Origin: Pelodera strongyloides
Taxonomy: Eukaryota; Nematoda; Chromadorea; Rhabditida; Rhabditidae
DNA: 64,000 nt
NCBI GenBank assembly: GCA_036852015.1
Contig: JAANDG010000092.1
Span: 124,001 to 188,000, forward strand
Direction: 5' to 3'
A program made the translations under genes and the position numbers. Each line of letters begins with the position of its first letter. The stretch's first letter is position 1. Below, piece after piece: positions 25,343-36,600 of the stretch. The notes beneath the pieces were generated by a model that did no database searches, had not been told where the DNA came from, and saw only the letters and a program-made list of their open reading frames with translations.

Positions 25343-25438
25343 TGGCTCACATTATCACTAATACCCATGACAATTGCAATTTATCCATTTCAGAACAATT
25401 ATAATAAAATAAATTAATAATACAATTAACTAAAGTGG

Positions 25439-25639
25439 GTGCCTACAAACTTTTGAAACAGCTGTTTTTCGGTTTGAATGTTGTAAAATACTGAAAATGT
25501 CGAATTTTTTTCTAATTTTCATTGTCCTCGGGTTTTTCGCCATGGTCGATTTAGTGGTGTTAAAATGTGTTCAAAAAATTTTGGTCCAAAATATTTATCG
25601 TTAAATTTGGGGGTGCCTACATACTTATGCGACGCACTG
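25439..25639. repeat. right terminal inverted repeat of Tc3-like element
   Basis: Inverted counterpart of 24052-24252; followed directly by the duplicated TA. Confidence 0.95.
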
Positions 25640-25856
25640 TATTTATTGTTCTTTACATAACAACTATGTGACTAACATTAAACCATCACTTTGTGAACAA
25701 GTAATACTTTCGGCTGTGCAAGGTTCTAATTCCTTTAATTTCATTTCTTTTTCAAAAGAACCAGCTATAACAGAAAACAAAATAAATCACTTTATTAGTA
25801 TTATGAGTTGTCGTTATTTATTGTTTAAAAAAAACGGTAAACAAAGAGAAAAAAAA

Positions 25857-25929
25857 TGCCCCGAACCGGGATCGAACCGGTGACATTTAGATCTTCAGTC
25901 TAACGCTCTCCCAACTGAGCTATCGAGGC
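25857..25929 (-). tRNA. tRNA-Phe (GAA), second copy
   Basis: Same 73 nt as the copy at 23907, on the opposite strand. The 5' flank gtgt and the T-rich 3' flank are shared but wider flanks are not, so the duplication is old or was short. Confidence 0.97.
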
Positions 25930-26289
25930 ACACAGTTCCGATCAAAAATTTTAGGAGTTTTGCCGTGAATTCAATTGAAAGGTACATGGATAGTTTCAAA
26001 TATTGTCGAAATAATTTGATATTTATAAATGTGAAACAAAGTCGTTCAGAAATCACACCGAGTTCTTCTGATAAAAGCATAAGTAAAAGTGAGGAATCTA
26101 TGTAGCAAGTTTTGACTTCGCTTCTACAATACATTATGTGAAAACGTTCCCAATTGAATTACGGTGTTTCAATAATAACTATTTTATAAAAAGAGCGGGG
26201 CTAAATATCGGACAAAAATTTACGTAGCAGCAGATCATTGGTTGTCCAGGAGTTTTGCTCAAAAATTTTGTATTCGAAGCAAAAAGAAA

Positions 26290-26362
26290 TGCCCCGAACC
26301 GGGATCGAACCGGTGACATTTAGATCTTCAGTCTAACGCTCTCCCAACTGAGCTATCGAGGC
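26290..26362 (-). tRNA. tRNA-Phe (GAA), third copy
   Basis: Third identical 73-nt copy, same strand as the second and 360 bp away. Followed on the minus strand by atttctttttg, a weaker Pol III T-run. Confidence 0.97.
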
Positions 26363-26861
26363 ACTTGTATTGAGCGTCAAAGTTTAGTTCCACATGGCAA
26401 AAAAATTGCTTACCTTTTAAATATTTGCGATTTATTTTGTAAAGATGACATCGAATAAAGAAAAAAACATTTGTAGATGGCATTCGTAACTGTCGTAGGG
26501 AAGTTTTTGTCTGGTAATGAGAACTGCTGGTCATCACCTGTTGCTTACATGGAACTTGGTGTGTAAATACTGACGAAGACAAAAACTGACAATTTTTTTT
26601 TGCTTCAATTGTAGCAACTCACGCAATTTCCTTTCCAGTATTTTCAAATCTACTGCATATTTGGGTTCGCTCAGTTAGTTTGTGAAACATCAAAATTAAT
26701 CCATCTGTTGATGCTGTCGTTTGCAGCAAACAATAAGCGACGTTATTGCCTGTAAAAATTTGCGCAAGTGAGAATAAATAACACCAAAATGTGCGTTTAT
26801 TTTCAACAAACGCCACTGTGCCGTTTGTCTCTTCCATATCTCTGTGTGGCTTCCCATCACA

Positions 26862-26933
26862 TCCGTTGTGGTCTAGTGGTTAGGATTTGTGGCTCTCACC
26901 CACAAGGCCGGGGTTCGATTCCCCGCAACGGAA
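26862..26933 (+). tRNA. tRNA-Glu (CTC)
   Basis: 72-nt cloverleaf with acceptor tccgttg/caacgga, A box tggtctagtgg, anticodon loop ctctcac giving CTC (Glu, GAG codons) and B box ggttcgattcc. Part of the same small tRNA cluster as the three Phe genes. Confidence 0.95.
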
Positions 26934-27788
26934 GTTTATTTTGGTCTGAATGGAAGCATTAGCTCTTCCTCTTCCCTTCTGTGAAATGTGAGGCCGAACA
27001 AAGTTTTTGGTTGCAATTTTTGTTTTTACCAGTGCGATATCTATCTGTAATTGTTATATGCTAATACTTTCAGAGTTTGGTTCAGTCCCTACAATAATCG
27101 GCTCAAGTAACAAAAGAAGTAGGCACGGCATAGAGTTAGGCGCCAATGTAGGACGAAAAACTATGAAAACATCTCGCAAGAAATGGATTAGTTCTCTGTA
27201 AATATTTATGGTTGTACGAATTTATTCAGCACGGTTTTTTTCATACCTGCGCAGTTGCATTTTAGGGTGCGTTCAAATACGCGCCGTTGCCTGAATGTCA
27301 GGAAATTGCACAGCCCATTGGGTGCTGCAAATAGTGCAGACATATAGAGGATTTTTCTTTCAAGTATGTAGAATTTAGCAATTCCTCTTTGTTTTTGTTT
27401 GTTTGCACGGGTTTATTTCGTAAAGAAGCAAATTTCGCAGTGTAAGTGTGGGTCATTTTAGAATTTATCCACAATAATGTATTTTACGGCCTGTTTCGTT
27501 CAATATACTGCGTTAAACTAAAGAATATCATCTGCAAGGAGCAAACATTGACAGCATCGCCCACTATAAGGTACATGTCATGGCACAGTTTTGCTCTCAT
27601 CTGTAACCACAAATTTTACTCTCGTCTGTAACCACAAACATTTATTTGTTTTGCTAGTAAGTGCCTAAAACGATTCGGCATGCTCACATTTTTTTTTTCC
27701 AATTATCTACGACATTTCTTTCTGTTATTTTTTTAAAATATTGTCTCATGCCTCCTTGTTTATTCGCTTTTTTATAAATCTGTCCTTC
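26934..27788. other. intergenic region upstream of UQCRC2
   Basis: AT-rich, no exon or repeat recognised except T-runs; probably holds the UQCRC2 promoter. Confidence 0.6.
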
Positions 27789-27804
27789 AGGGTACCCTCC
27801 GAAG
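27789..27804 (+). promoter_or_regulatory. acceptor and 14-nt leader of UQCRC2
   Basis: tccttcag ends at 27790, 14 nt before the ATG, with a T-rich tract before it and no candidate donor exon; fits a trans-splice acceptor. Confidence 0.5.
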
Positions 27805-30800
27805 ATGCTGTCTCGGCATAGCGCCTTTGCTGTAAGTTTATTCAATAGTTCGCACGTTTATTTTATTGAATGCCTACGTGATCATTATAGTGTGTCACCG
27901 CCTACAAAAAAAATGACCAGTGCTACCTTCCCTATAACTAATTATATACAATCAATCGTAAAATCCACAAATATAATATCAAAGAAAAATTACGACAAAC
28001 AACAATAGTTGAACGACGATAAGCAAACGTACACGTCAAACAATTCGTTTGCGCATCAGGCAATTTAGAGACAGGGTTCAATAATTTATATGGCGGTCAA
28101 TGAATTATATATATATATATATTTATACGTGGTTTTTTTATACATTTTTTACATATGTACATCGGATTTCAAACTTTTATAACTGAAGTTTTTGTTCAGA
28201 AACGGGCGCAATCGGCTGCGGCGGCTGTCCGCGCGATTGATGAAAAGATCTCCAAGCTACCCAACGGACTCACCGTCGCCTCTGTTGACCTTGAGGGTAA
28301 GTTTTTCACCACTGCCTTCTATTCATTTTACTTTCGGTTCTATTGTTTGGTGGATAAAGGGCATCTTACCCTAGAAAGTATTATACCCGTGTCTCTTTAA
28401 TGATACCCCTGATGAGCGTAAGTGTAATCCTACCATTTGAAAGCATAATTGGGACGTTATAAAGAAAACAAATCGACGATTGAACACCACAATAAAGAAG
28501 TACTACCGTGGAAAGTGCGGTTCTAAATGCAACTATACCAAACTGACAATTGGGAGTGTGTGCCGTAAATCTTGCACATTTTATTCTATTGTATTACTGA
28601 TGTGCAATTATTACTATTTCAAGGTGCTGCCTCTCAACTCGTGATCGCCTTCCGTGCCGGTTCGAGATATGAGGACTCGAACGAGAAGGGACTCGTTCAT
28701 CACGCTCGAGTGATGGCCGGAACAGACACCCACAAATTCAAGGTACGCAATTCGAATTGCCTTTCGGCTTCCATTTTAATAGTTTTTAACTGATTTATCA
28801 ATGTTCCCGATTATTTGTTTCCCGTGCCTTCTAAATGTCTTTTTTTTTTAATTTTAATGGTTATGCTTATGTACTATGTTGTCGTGCTTGCCTCCCATTT
28901 GTCACAATATACAGTAATGTAAGAATATATCGCTTCATTTTCTCAAGCGAACTACTTTCCACTTTGCAGTTGTTCGAGTGTACAAGTTCAAAAACCGTTA
29001 GATAATTTCGTTTTTAGAGTCCTCTTCTCCTCTGGAATACTGCCGCTAACGGAGGATCCCTTTCGGCCACCTCAACCCGTGACGTTCTGGCCCTCCAGCT
29101 GTCCGTCGTGAGGGACAACGTTCCAGTTGCCCTTTCCCTTCTAGGAGAGGTAGCAGGACAGACATCTTACGAACCATGGGTTGTCGAAGACGTGAGTGTT
29201 TACATTTTTCTGTGAACAGAATAGCTTAATTAACCACTTCTGCTTTTTTGTTTATCGTATACAAAGTTGTCACCTGTTTATTACGAACAACTGAATTCGA
29301 TGATACATAACGGATATATTTTGAACGCGTATCTTTCAGTCTCTGCCCTTCGTCAAGGCCGATAATACTCACAAGTGCCAAAGGGCTGTCGCAATTGAAG
29401 ACCTCCACCGTGCCGCCTACCGCAACGGACCTCTCGCTCAATCCACCTACGCCTCGCACGCAAATATTGGCAAAATCAAGTACCAACAACTGCAGAACTT
29501 CCACGTATGTTTCTTGTTCGTTGTTTTGACGTCGCGTCTTGTTTTATTACTTGGTAGTCCCAGTTTTTCTTTAGAAAATCTTAGCTCACTTAGAGAAAGT
29601 TAGTATTTAGGCCAAACACATGGTTTCCGGAAATGCTGTGCTCGTCGGCGTTAACGTGCCCCATGAGCAACTTGTAAATTATGCTGCGGAGCTCGCACCA
29701 ATTACTGAGGGACCGGCTGTTCAGCCCAAGGCTTCCGAGTACTTTGGAGGCGAATTCCGTCGTGACACTGGAGCCAATCAGGTTTAATTTTGCAATATTT
29801 ATGCTATATTGAAAGTGTCTCAGCAAGTGACACAGACACCACGGAGGAAAGTTGTTCGCTGCAAGATCCGTTAATACATTGTTATATTCGAATGTTATTC
29901 ACCATTTGTTAATTTGTAGGTGGTGATTGCTTTGGCCGGAAAGGGTTCTTCCCTCCAGAAGGTAGAGGATGTGGCCGTACAGGCGGTCCTAGTCGAGGTT
30001 TGTTGTTTTGTCTGAACTAATTTTTCTCCCGTTTATTAAATAGAAGTCGCTGGCTGAACACAGTGTTATTGGAAAGTATGTTAAGTTTGAAGTGCCGATT
30101 GTAAACTCTCCATTCTAGATTATCTCCTCGACAAAGATTGTCGGAGCATCCGTCGAACCCCTTTCCATTCAATACTCTGACAGCGGATTGGTTGGAGCAG
30201 TGCTACGCGCCCCTAAGGTATTCTTAGACATTCATGTTGCTTGAACTACAGGAATTCCGGTGTAGCAAGAAAAAAAACTGTTATCCGAAAAAACAACAGA
30301 ATGAATGCGTTGGTTATACAGCAAATCACACCGTCGTTCGCGCGTTTGAGAAACGTTGTAGTAGGATACTATTCAAGTGCACGCTACTGTTTATGCATAC
30401 TATTTTCAGGATGCTGCTGGTGCCGCTCTAAAGAAGCTCGCTTCGGCCCTGAAGGGACTCAGTACCGACGAGGCCGTCTTGAATGCTAACAAGAGGAAGG
30501 CTGCCGTTCGAGTGCTCGTCGCCTCGGAATCAGCCTCCAATGTTGCTCTCGACACTGCCGTTTCCGTTAGTTATAAACATTAATTTTATCCATGTGTTCA
30601 ATGCTTCCTTTCTCATCGGTAGCAATTGTATTCACGTTTTTGTAGAAGTCTTTGGAAGTTTCGGGTTTTTGGTTCCATGAAATTATCAATCTTGTTTGTA
30701 ATAAGTATTCAAATACTCTTTTTTCAGCTCCTGGCTTCTGAAAACGCCATCTCTCCGGCTGATCTGGCCGATGCCATCTCCAAGGTTTCCGGCACTCAAG

Positions 30801-31047
30801 TTGCTGCTGTAAGTTCTTGCTTTTTTTGAGATGTAGAGTGAAAACCAAGTTGTTTCTATTTTCCTTCCAGTATATCATTAGTTGGAACATTTGCGTACTC
30901 CTAGATTAAACAAAACAAGGCTCCTGAAAAAACCATAATCATAATTTACTCAAATCATTTTTTCAGGCATTGAAGACGGCTACTGGAAAACTTTCACTGT
31001 CCGCCGTTGGAGACCTATCCTCCGTGCCCTATTTGGATGAGCTATAG
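27805..31047 (+). CDS. UQCRC2: cytochrome bc1 complex core protein 2, mitochondrial, 11 exons
   Basis: Structural core subunit of respiratory complex III on the matrix side of the inner membrane. Exons 27805-27831, 28200-28296, 28624-28742, 29018-29191, 29340-29504, 29611-29781, 29920-29997, 30119-30217, 30410-30565, 30728-30808, 30967-31047; 1,248 nt, 415 aa (human 453). The N terminus (MLSRHSAFAKRAQSAAAAVR) is Arg/Ala/Ser-rich without acid, a mitochondrial presequence. Peptidase M16 fold segments follow: LPNGLTVASVD, AFRAGSRYEDSNEKGLVHH, GGSLSATSTRDVLALQLSV, ending VPYLDEL. The zinc-binding HxxEH of active M16 peptidases is absent (HHARV in its place), as in core 2 proteins, so it is not a working peptidase. 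Exon 1 encodes only nine residues. Codon use is GC-richer than the surrounding DNA, as expected for a highly expressed gene. Confidence 0.97.
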
Positions 31048-31077
31048 AACTGATTTCTTTTAGAGTTATTTGACGAG

Positions 31078-31083
31078 AATAAA
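31078..31083 (+). terminator. poly(A) signal AATAAA, UQCRC2
   Basis: AATAAA 30 nt after the stop codon. Confidence 0.75.
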
Positions 31084-33596
31084 AGATGCGCGATATTCAT
31101 TAATTTAGAGTAGAATGAGTAACTTAATTGTAGATAAACGATAGTATACGGTTGTTGAATTCGTATTTGTGCAGGAAATTGTGATTTACCATCATGTAGT
31201 AATAAAGAATTGTAGTAATAAAGAATTTTGTTTCGATGTATGTTCGTGAATTCATCCATATTCAAAATGAAAAATAGACCAACTTTTCTCCGCAACAGTA
31301 AGCGCAAATTGTATTAACCCAATTATCTATAGCGAAGGATATGCAAAACGCGATCCCTTTTGATAAGCGTAATCGTGTGAAAGTATGATGACATCTTTGT
31401 TGGTGATTTAGATGTGCTATGATCCTGGCATTTACATTCCAGAAAACTAATGAAGCCAAGGAACCACACTACTTCTTGCTAAATAGAAAAACTTTGGGAG
31501 CATTCGTGTACTCTGGTACTTTTAATAATTGATGCTCTGGATACTTTACTCAAAAAAATACCCGAGTTTATTCGGTTACAGTACTCGTGGAGACACTTAC
31601 AATGTTGACGAAACTAGGAGGCAACTGTTTCCATGGAATCTTTACTTGCATCCACTAGAAGAGGTTCTGCTTGTGATTAATACGGTAAAAAGGAGATTGA
31701 CTCGAGAATGAGAAATGTACTTTATTATTTTTTAGCAGAGGCACATTATCCCAGGCACTAATGTGAACTGTAGCGTGCGTCCACTGCACGTATTAGCTCG
31801 AATGAAGGGCGTATGAGTAAATTTCCTCTTCAGCGGCATATTCTTTGTTTTATTGAAAACATATAGACAAACGTAGAGGTAACAAATGGTTTAAATTGTA
31901 CAAACACAACCCTACGCGACAAGCTCGCGCCTGGCTTCACGGATATAAAATCTAAAATAGAGCGAGGCGCGCGAATACTCTACCTTGTTGTAGAAATATA
32001 CAAAATGACGACACTGCCCAAATTCACTGCTAGTCACGTCCATCAAAAGAGAAGCCTTATTAGCCTATAAAGCAACGTAGTTCCTTACCATTAAGCTCGA
32101 CAGCGGCAACAATCGGGCAGATTCAAATCAGATTCAATCAAATCTTATAGTTGAATGGTGTCGTAAGGGAGGAATGAAAGATTTAAGCAGATTCAAAACC
32201 CTCGGTTTTTGATGTATGATGCAATATATTTGTATTGAAATCATGATAACGCACTTCCATGCGTGTACTACTACATGCTAGGTGAAACCGCGACTTTTCC
32301 GCGTGCTTATGGCTAACGAAAATATGGAGTCGTGCGTGCTTCGGTCTGAAATCGGAAGCTCTGTCATGTTTCAGCGCTCTCCATGTAACTACACGGAAAG
32401 CTAGAAAAAAACCGACATGGCGACGATCAAGACCCTTAAATAATCGGGAGTGATCGGGACGATAGTTTTTTTTCAATAATTGGAATCATTTCCGGTTCTT
32501 TGTTTTGGAAAATATTCGACATCAGGTTTTTACATTCCTGTGTTTTTGTGTATGTAATACCATACCATATAGTTAGCGTGGTAAGTCCTAACCAACAAAC
32601 AACCAGCTTATTTACACCTTAACAACATAGCCTTGCTTGTAAAAATACTTTTATTTACCCCAAAAATAGTTCTCGTTTCTATAAATATCATAAACCGAAG
32701 CAATTGGACCGGGTAAATTATGGTAACGACTGGAAACTTTAAATTAACACCCTAACCATAAGACATCTTCAAATAGAATGACAAAATGTATTATTACTAT
32801 TTTTTGAAATGTTTACTTATATCATAACGGAATAAATAAACTATTTGTTAATTGAAATTGCGTGTTTTTGTGCGTTCGTTGCTAGGCTACTTTTATCTAC
32901 AAAATATTTCTATTAGACAACTAATTCAATAGTAATAAGTATCAACTTATGAAAATCAATATGAAATGAAAGGGTACAGAATGAAAGACCTCATTTCTAC
33001 CGAAATAACCGTCCGTAATGAGAGAAAATCAGGCGCAATGCAAAAATACAATTATTTAGGAATCAACTAAGCACGACTGAATGAAACTGCAATAATTAAT
33101 ACACTGTCTGCTGATATATGCAAATAAATACACGTATGACGAGATCCAAAAAGAAAACAAAAGTCTTCAGAGATACCCAATGGAAAAAAAAATAATGCAA
33201 TGCGTCTAGATTCAGAAAAAATCAATCATATTTTTTCTATATTCGCTCATCATATAGAATTCACTGAAAATATACAATTAATTAGAACTATACATTTGCA
33301 ATAAGGCCCGCGGATAAGTTTTTCGATTATTGGGATGTGCTTTTTCTCTAATTTCTGTGTCACTTTCAAAATGATTCAAATGTATGTGCAAATTGCAAAT
33401 TGAGCATTAAGGCCGCCCTTAGCCGGTTTTATGAATTTGAACCTCAATTTTTCATTTCACAGTTCAAATTCATGAAACTTTCAAGACGTTTATATATAAA
33501 TAATTCAGAAAATTTACAGTTAATGAGACCTAAAATTTAGAAAATAAGTCCACGGAGTTATGCGATTACTGGGATCACTGAGCAGCTCTTTTTCCG
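31084..33596. other. intergenic region, includes copy 1 of a segmental duplication
   Basis: No coding exon recognised. From about 32010 onward it matches, with many differences, the region downstream of the TIF1-like gene (about 49140-50330). The pair shares aligned strings such as actgcccaaattcac, a conserved TTTATT (32651-32656, poly(A) signal on the minus strand) and acgagatccaaaaa. Confidence 0.7.
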
Positions 33597-33692
33597 TTAC
33601 TTGGCACTGTTTTCCCTCTCGTTCCTCTTTCGCTTTCGAGGTGGTTCGGAAGTATCATCAGCTTCACCTTTTGACAATGTGCTGTCATTGTC
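32010..33692 (-). repeat. segmental duplication, copy 1 (last exon plus 3' flank)
   Basis: Homologous in order and orientation to 49140-50495. Covers the terminal coding exon of the 33.6-44.5 kb gene and its 3' region. Divergence is high (many substitutions and indels), so the duplication is old, yet the non-coding flank is still alignable by eye. Confidence 0.75.
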
Positions 33693-36600
33693 CTGTAAAG
33701 TCAGATTTCTCTAGTTTCGGTAAACATTCCACTATTTATTACCCTTTACAACCCGTAAAAGAAAAGGCAACCTTCCTTCGCCTGTTCAAATACGAAATTA
33801 AGAAGTTCCGATATTGCTCGTTTCCGATGACTCCAAGACAATTTTAGTTGTTTCCGCACTCGCTTAAGAATTTTTACTGAATAATAAAACTTTATATGTT
33901 GTGTCCTAAATAAAGTGCGCAAGAGAAACAATCTATAAATATATAATTTGCGCTTGCTCGGAAAAATGTCAGCAATTTGGTAGAAAAAAAAGAAAGAAGA
34001 AAGAAGCAGAATGCAGGATCAGCTTATTCACTGAAGCAGTTGACGGTTCGAACGCTACCTCTTAACACAACAAAAGACGCAAAGACCTTTTTCTATAAGT
34101 TACAGTAAATCACTTTTTATCCTATAACAGTAATGTTCTACTCACCACTGGTAAATTATTCGATCCTTGGTTTTCACCGTCTTTCAGTTTCTCGGCCAAC
34201 AATTCAGCAGCGTAATCGGCAACCGTTTTGTCCGGGTCTTGCCGCAAAGACATCAGCTGGAAAATATAAAAGAACTAAATAAGACTTTGTACGGGGTCTA
34301 TGAAAATAACACGGCAATCCGCATATTGCGTCCTAACCATAAGTGGAGAATAACCAACTCATGTTAAAGTATTTCATTGTGTTAGCATCAGTACATAGAA
34401 TTTTCTTCATCAGGCAAACTCACGTTACAGGTAAAGCCTCGACGAAAAACGCACGCCAGAAACATGATCTGACGCTGTCACCACAGTCCATAGCCTTATC
34501 AATTTTGCCACTGGTTTATACCGTAACCTCTACGAACATAATATTATGGTACGATAGCACGCTAAATAAGGGCAGAAACATACCTGATCAGTCGACAGCC
34601 TGAACATAATGGATCTGATCTCCCTCACTATTTCTTTGCTCAATTCATACAACTAAAAGGAAAGGTGAGCAGGTCGGAAAGCACGTGTTATACTTCTAAA
34701 TCTGTAGCACGGAAAATCCACAAATCAGTATCTACATTCGTTCAAAAAGCACGCCTACCTACAATGAGTTCTCAAAAAACATGATGTTAGGGGGAAGTAA
34801 ACTCATTTGTTTATAGTTTTTAATAAAAACTATGCGCGTTCAAACAAATAAATACCAACTTTCTCATTTGCTTCGATCTGGATAAGTGTCACGGCGCTGA
34901 TTTGTTCCAACTTGTTGGGAAGATACCTAAAGAAGAAAGTTTATTATGAAAGTAAGGCTATTTTTACACTTTCGCTTACATATAAAGGTATCTGCTCATT
35001 AGGACAGACAATATTTTACCGGACGCTTTACCCTTTTAATCTACGAATTTCCAATTAACGTACATATCCAGCAAGCGGCGGAAGTCCTTCATATCCTCAC
35101 GGTGTCTTGCAATTAACTCGAAAACCACACCGTAGTCCTGAAAGGGCTAACTGGAAAAAGACCAATACATGTAGAACATAAGGATTACCAGATAATTATA
35201 AAATTACCTGATTAATACTCGAACCGCACTTTCTCTTAGAATGTGTTAGTTCACTGTTCCACTAGTTATATTCAAGTATTTATTTATATTTACTATTTTA
35301 ATCTACGGATTTCCAATTAACGTTCTTATTGTTCGTATTGGACGTTTTACGCATTTCTGTCTTTTAGGGTTGCCCTTTGATTATACGTTATTTATGTAAT
35401 CAATAAACCTTTATTATTAGCGTTTAATACAAAGTTGGATATAACCCATACAGTATATAAAGGTACCGCACAAAGGTAAATCATTTGCCAGAAACGAAAC
35501 TACGCATATCAATGAAGCCCTATGTATAGGAGTTAAATATAAAAAAGTACATAAGGGCTCTGTACTTTTTTATATTTAACTCCTCTTACATTATTGCACA
35601 CATGAAACCCTCCTGTTCTGTAAACTTTCTCTAAATCAACTTACACTAAATAACAGTAACACAAATTAATAATTACTCGCCTCAGCTCGAACTTTTTGTG
35701 GCCTGTACTGCGCAGTATAATACATGAAGAAATCCTTGGGACTACAATCGAAAACGCAATCGGATCCCTGAATTGCAAACTTTTTAACGTGACATAACAA
35801 CTGGTTTTTGAAACGTATGGTGGACAACCGCATGTTCGTGTTTGGGTACAAAATAAGTAGATTAGAATACAAAACTTTAAGCCGAATCCGAGCTCGCTTA
35901 TTGTAAACACATACGAATGCAGGTTTCCGCTAGACGCTCCAAAACCTACCGATACACTTCCTTCAAGGTTTCCGAAAATAAATGTTGATTGTGCAATGCA
36001 CGCTTCAACATAATACGGTTACAGTGATAACAAGCCGATACAAATATAAAGGATATACGCACAACTTTCTCAATATCGCATTAAAGGACAACTGGAAAAA
36101 ACTGGGCGTAGGAGTAAACTCATGAACAGACACTCGGATTGGCTCAGACTCAGATCGTCTCCTGAGGTCATTTCTTGCTAATCGTTACTCTAACTTTGTC
36201 CAATTTACGTACGCTTCTTCTGCACCGATTTTTATATTATAAATTGAAAGATAGAGACTTACCTTAGGTTTGCCTTTCAAACCGACTGCTTCCCGCATAA
36301 TTTTCGGTACGGTGAAACCAATTTCTTCATCGGATGCAGACCCTTTGAAGACCTTAATGCAGTTAAGGGATTATTAGGCGATTGAAAAAGATAAAAAGGT
36401 TACATCCGTCTTCGCAAGAGAACTGATCTCCGCACGGGTCCCGTGCCTGAAATACATGATCCGGCCTGCTCTGGGTTTTTGGTTTCACTTAGTTCACTTC
36501 CTGGCCAAGGATAGCGATCGAGCACCTTTTTCCTCCGCAACCGACATTGCTACCAATGCACTCGAATGAGAAGGCTTGGTCTGGCCGGGGCAGTCGAACC

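Larger units (their letters stand above)
24050..25641 (-). mobile_element. Tc3-like DNA transposon with 201-bp terminal inverted repeats and TA target duplication
   Basis: The element spans 24052-25639 (1,588 bp) and is flanked by TA on both sides. The arms 24052-24252 and 25439-25639 are inverted copies that differ at only a few positions; both begin CAGTGCGTCGCATAAGTATG. The transposase reads on the minus strand and resembles C. elegans Tc3. The nearly identical arms point to recent arrival, while the transposase frame is broken (separate entry), so the copy would depend on a transposase made elsewhere. It separates two oppositely oriented tRNA-Phe genes. Confidence 0.93.

Noticed and set aside
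28640..28742. Active-site zinc motif in the M16 domain of UQCRC2
   Set aside because: The position holds HHARV, not HxxEH; core 2 subunits normally lack it, so no peptidase activity is claimed.
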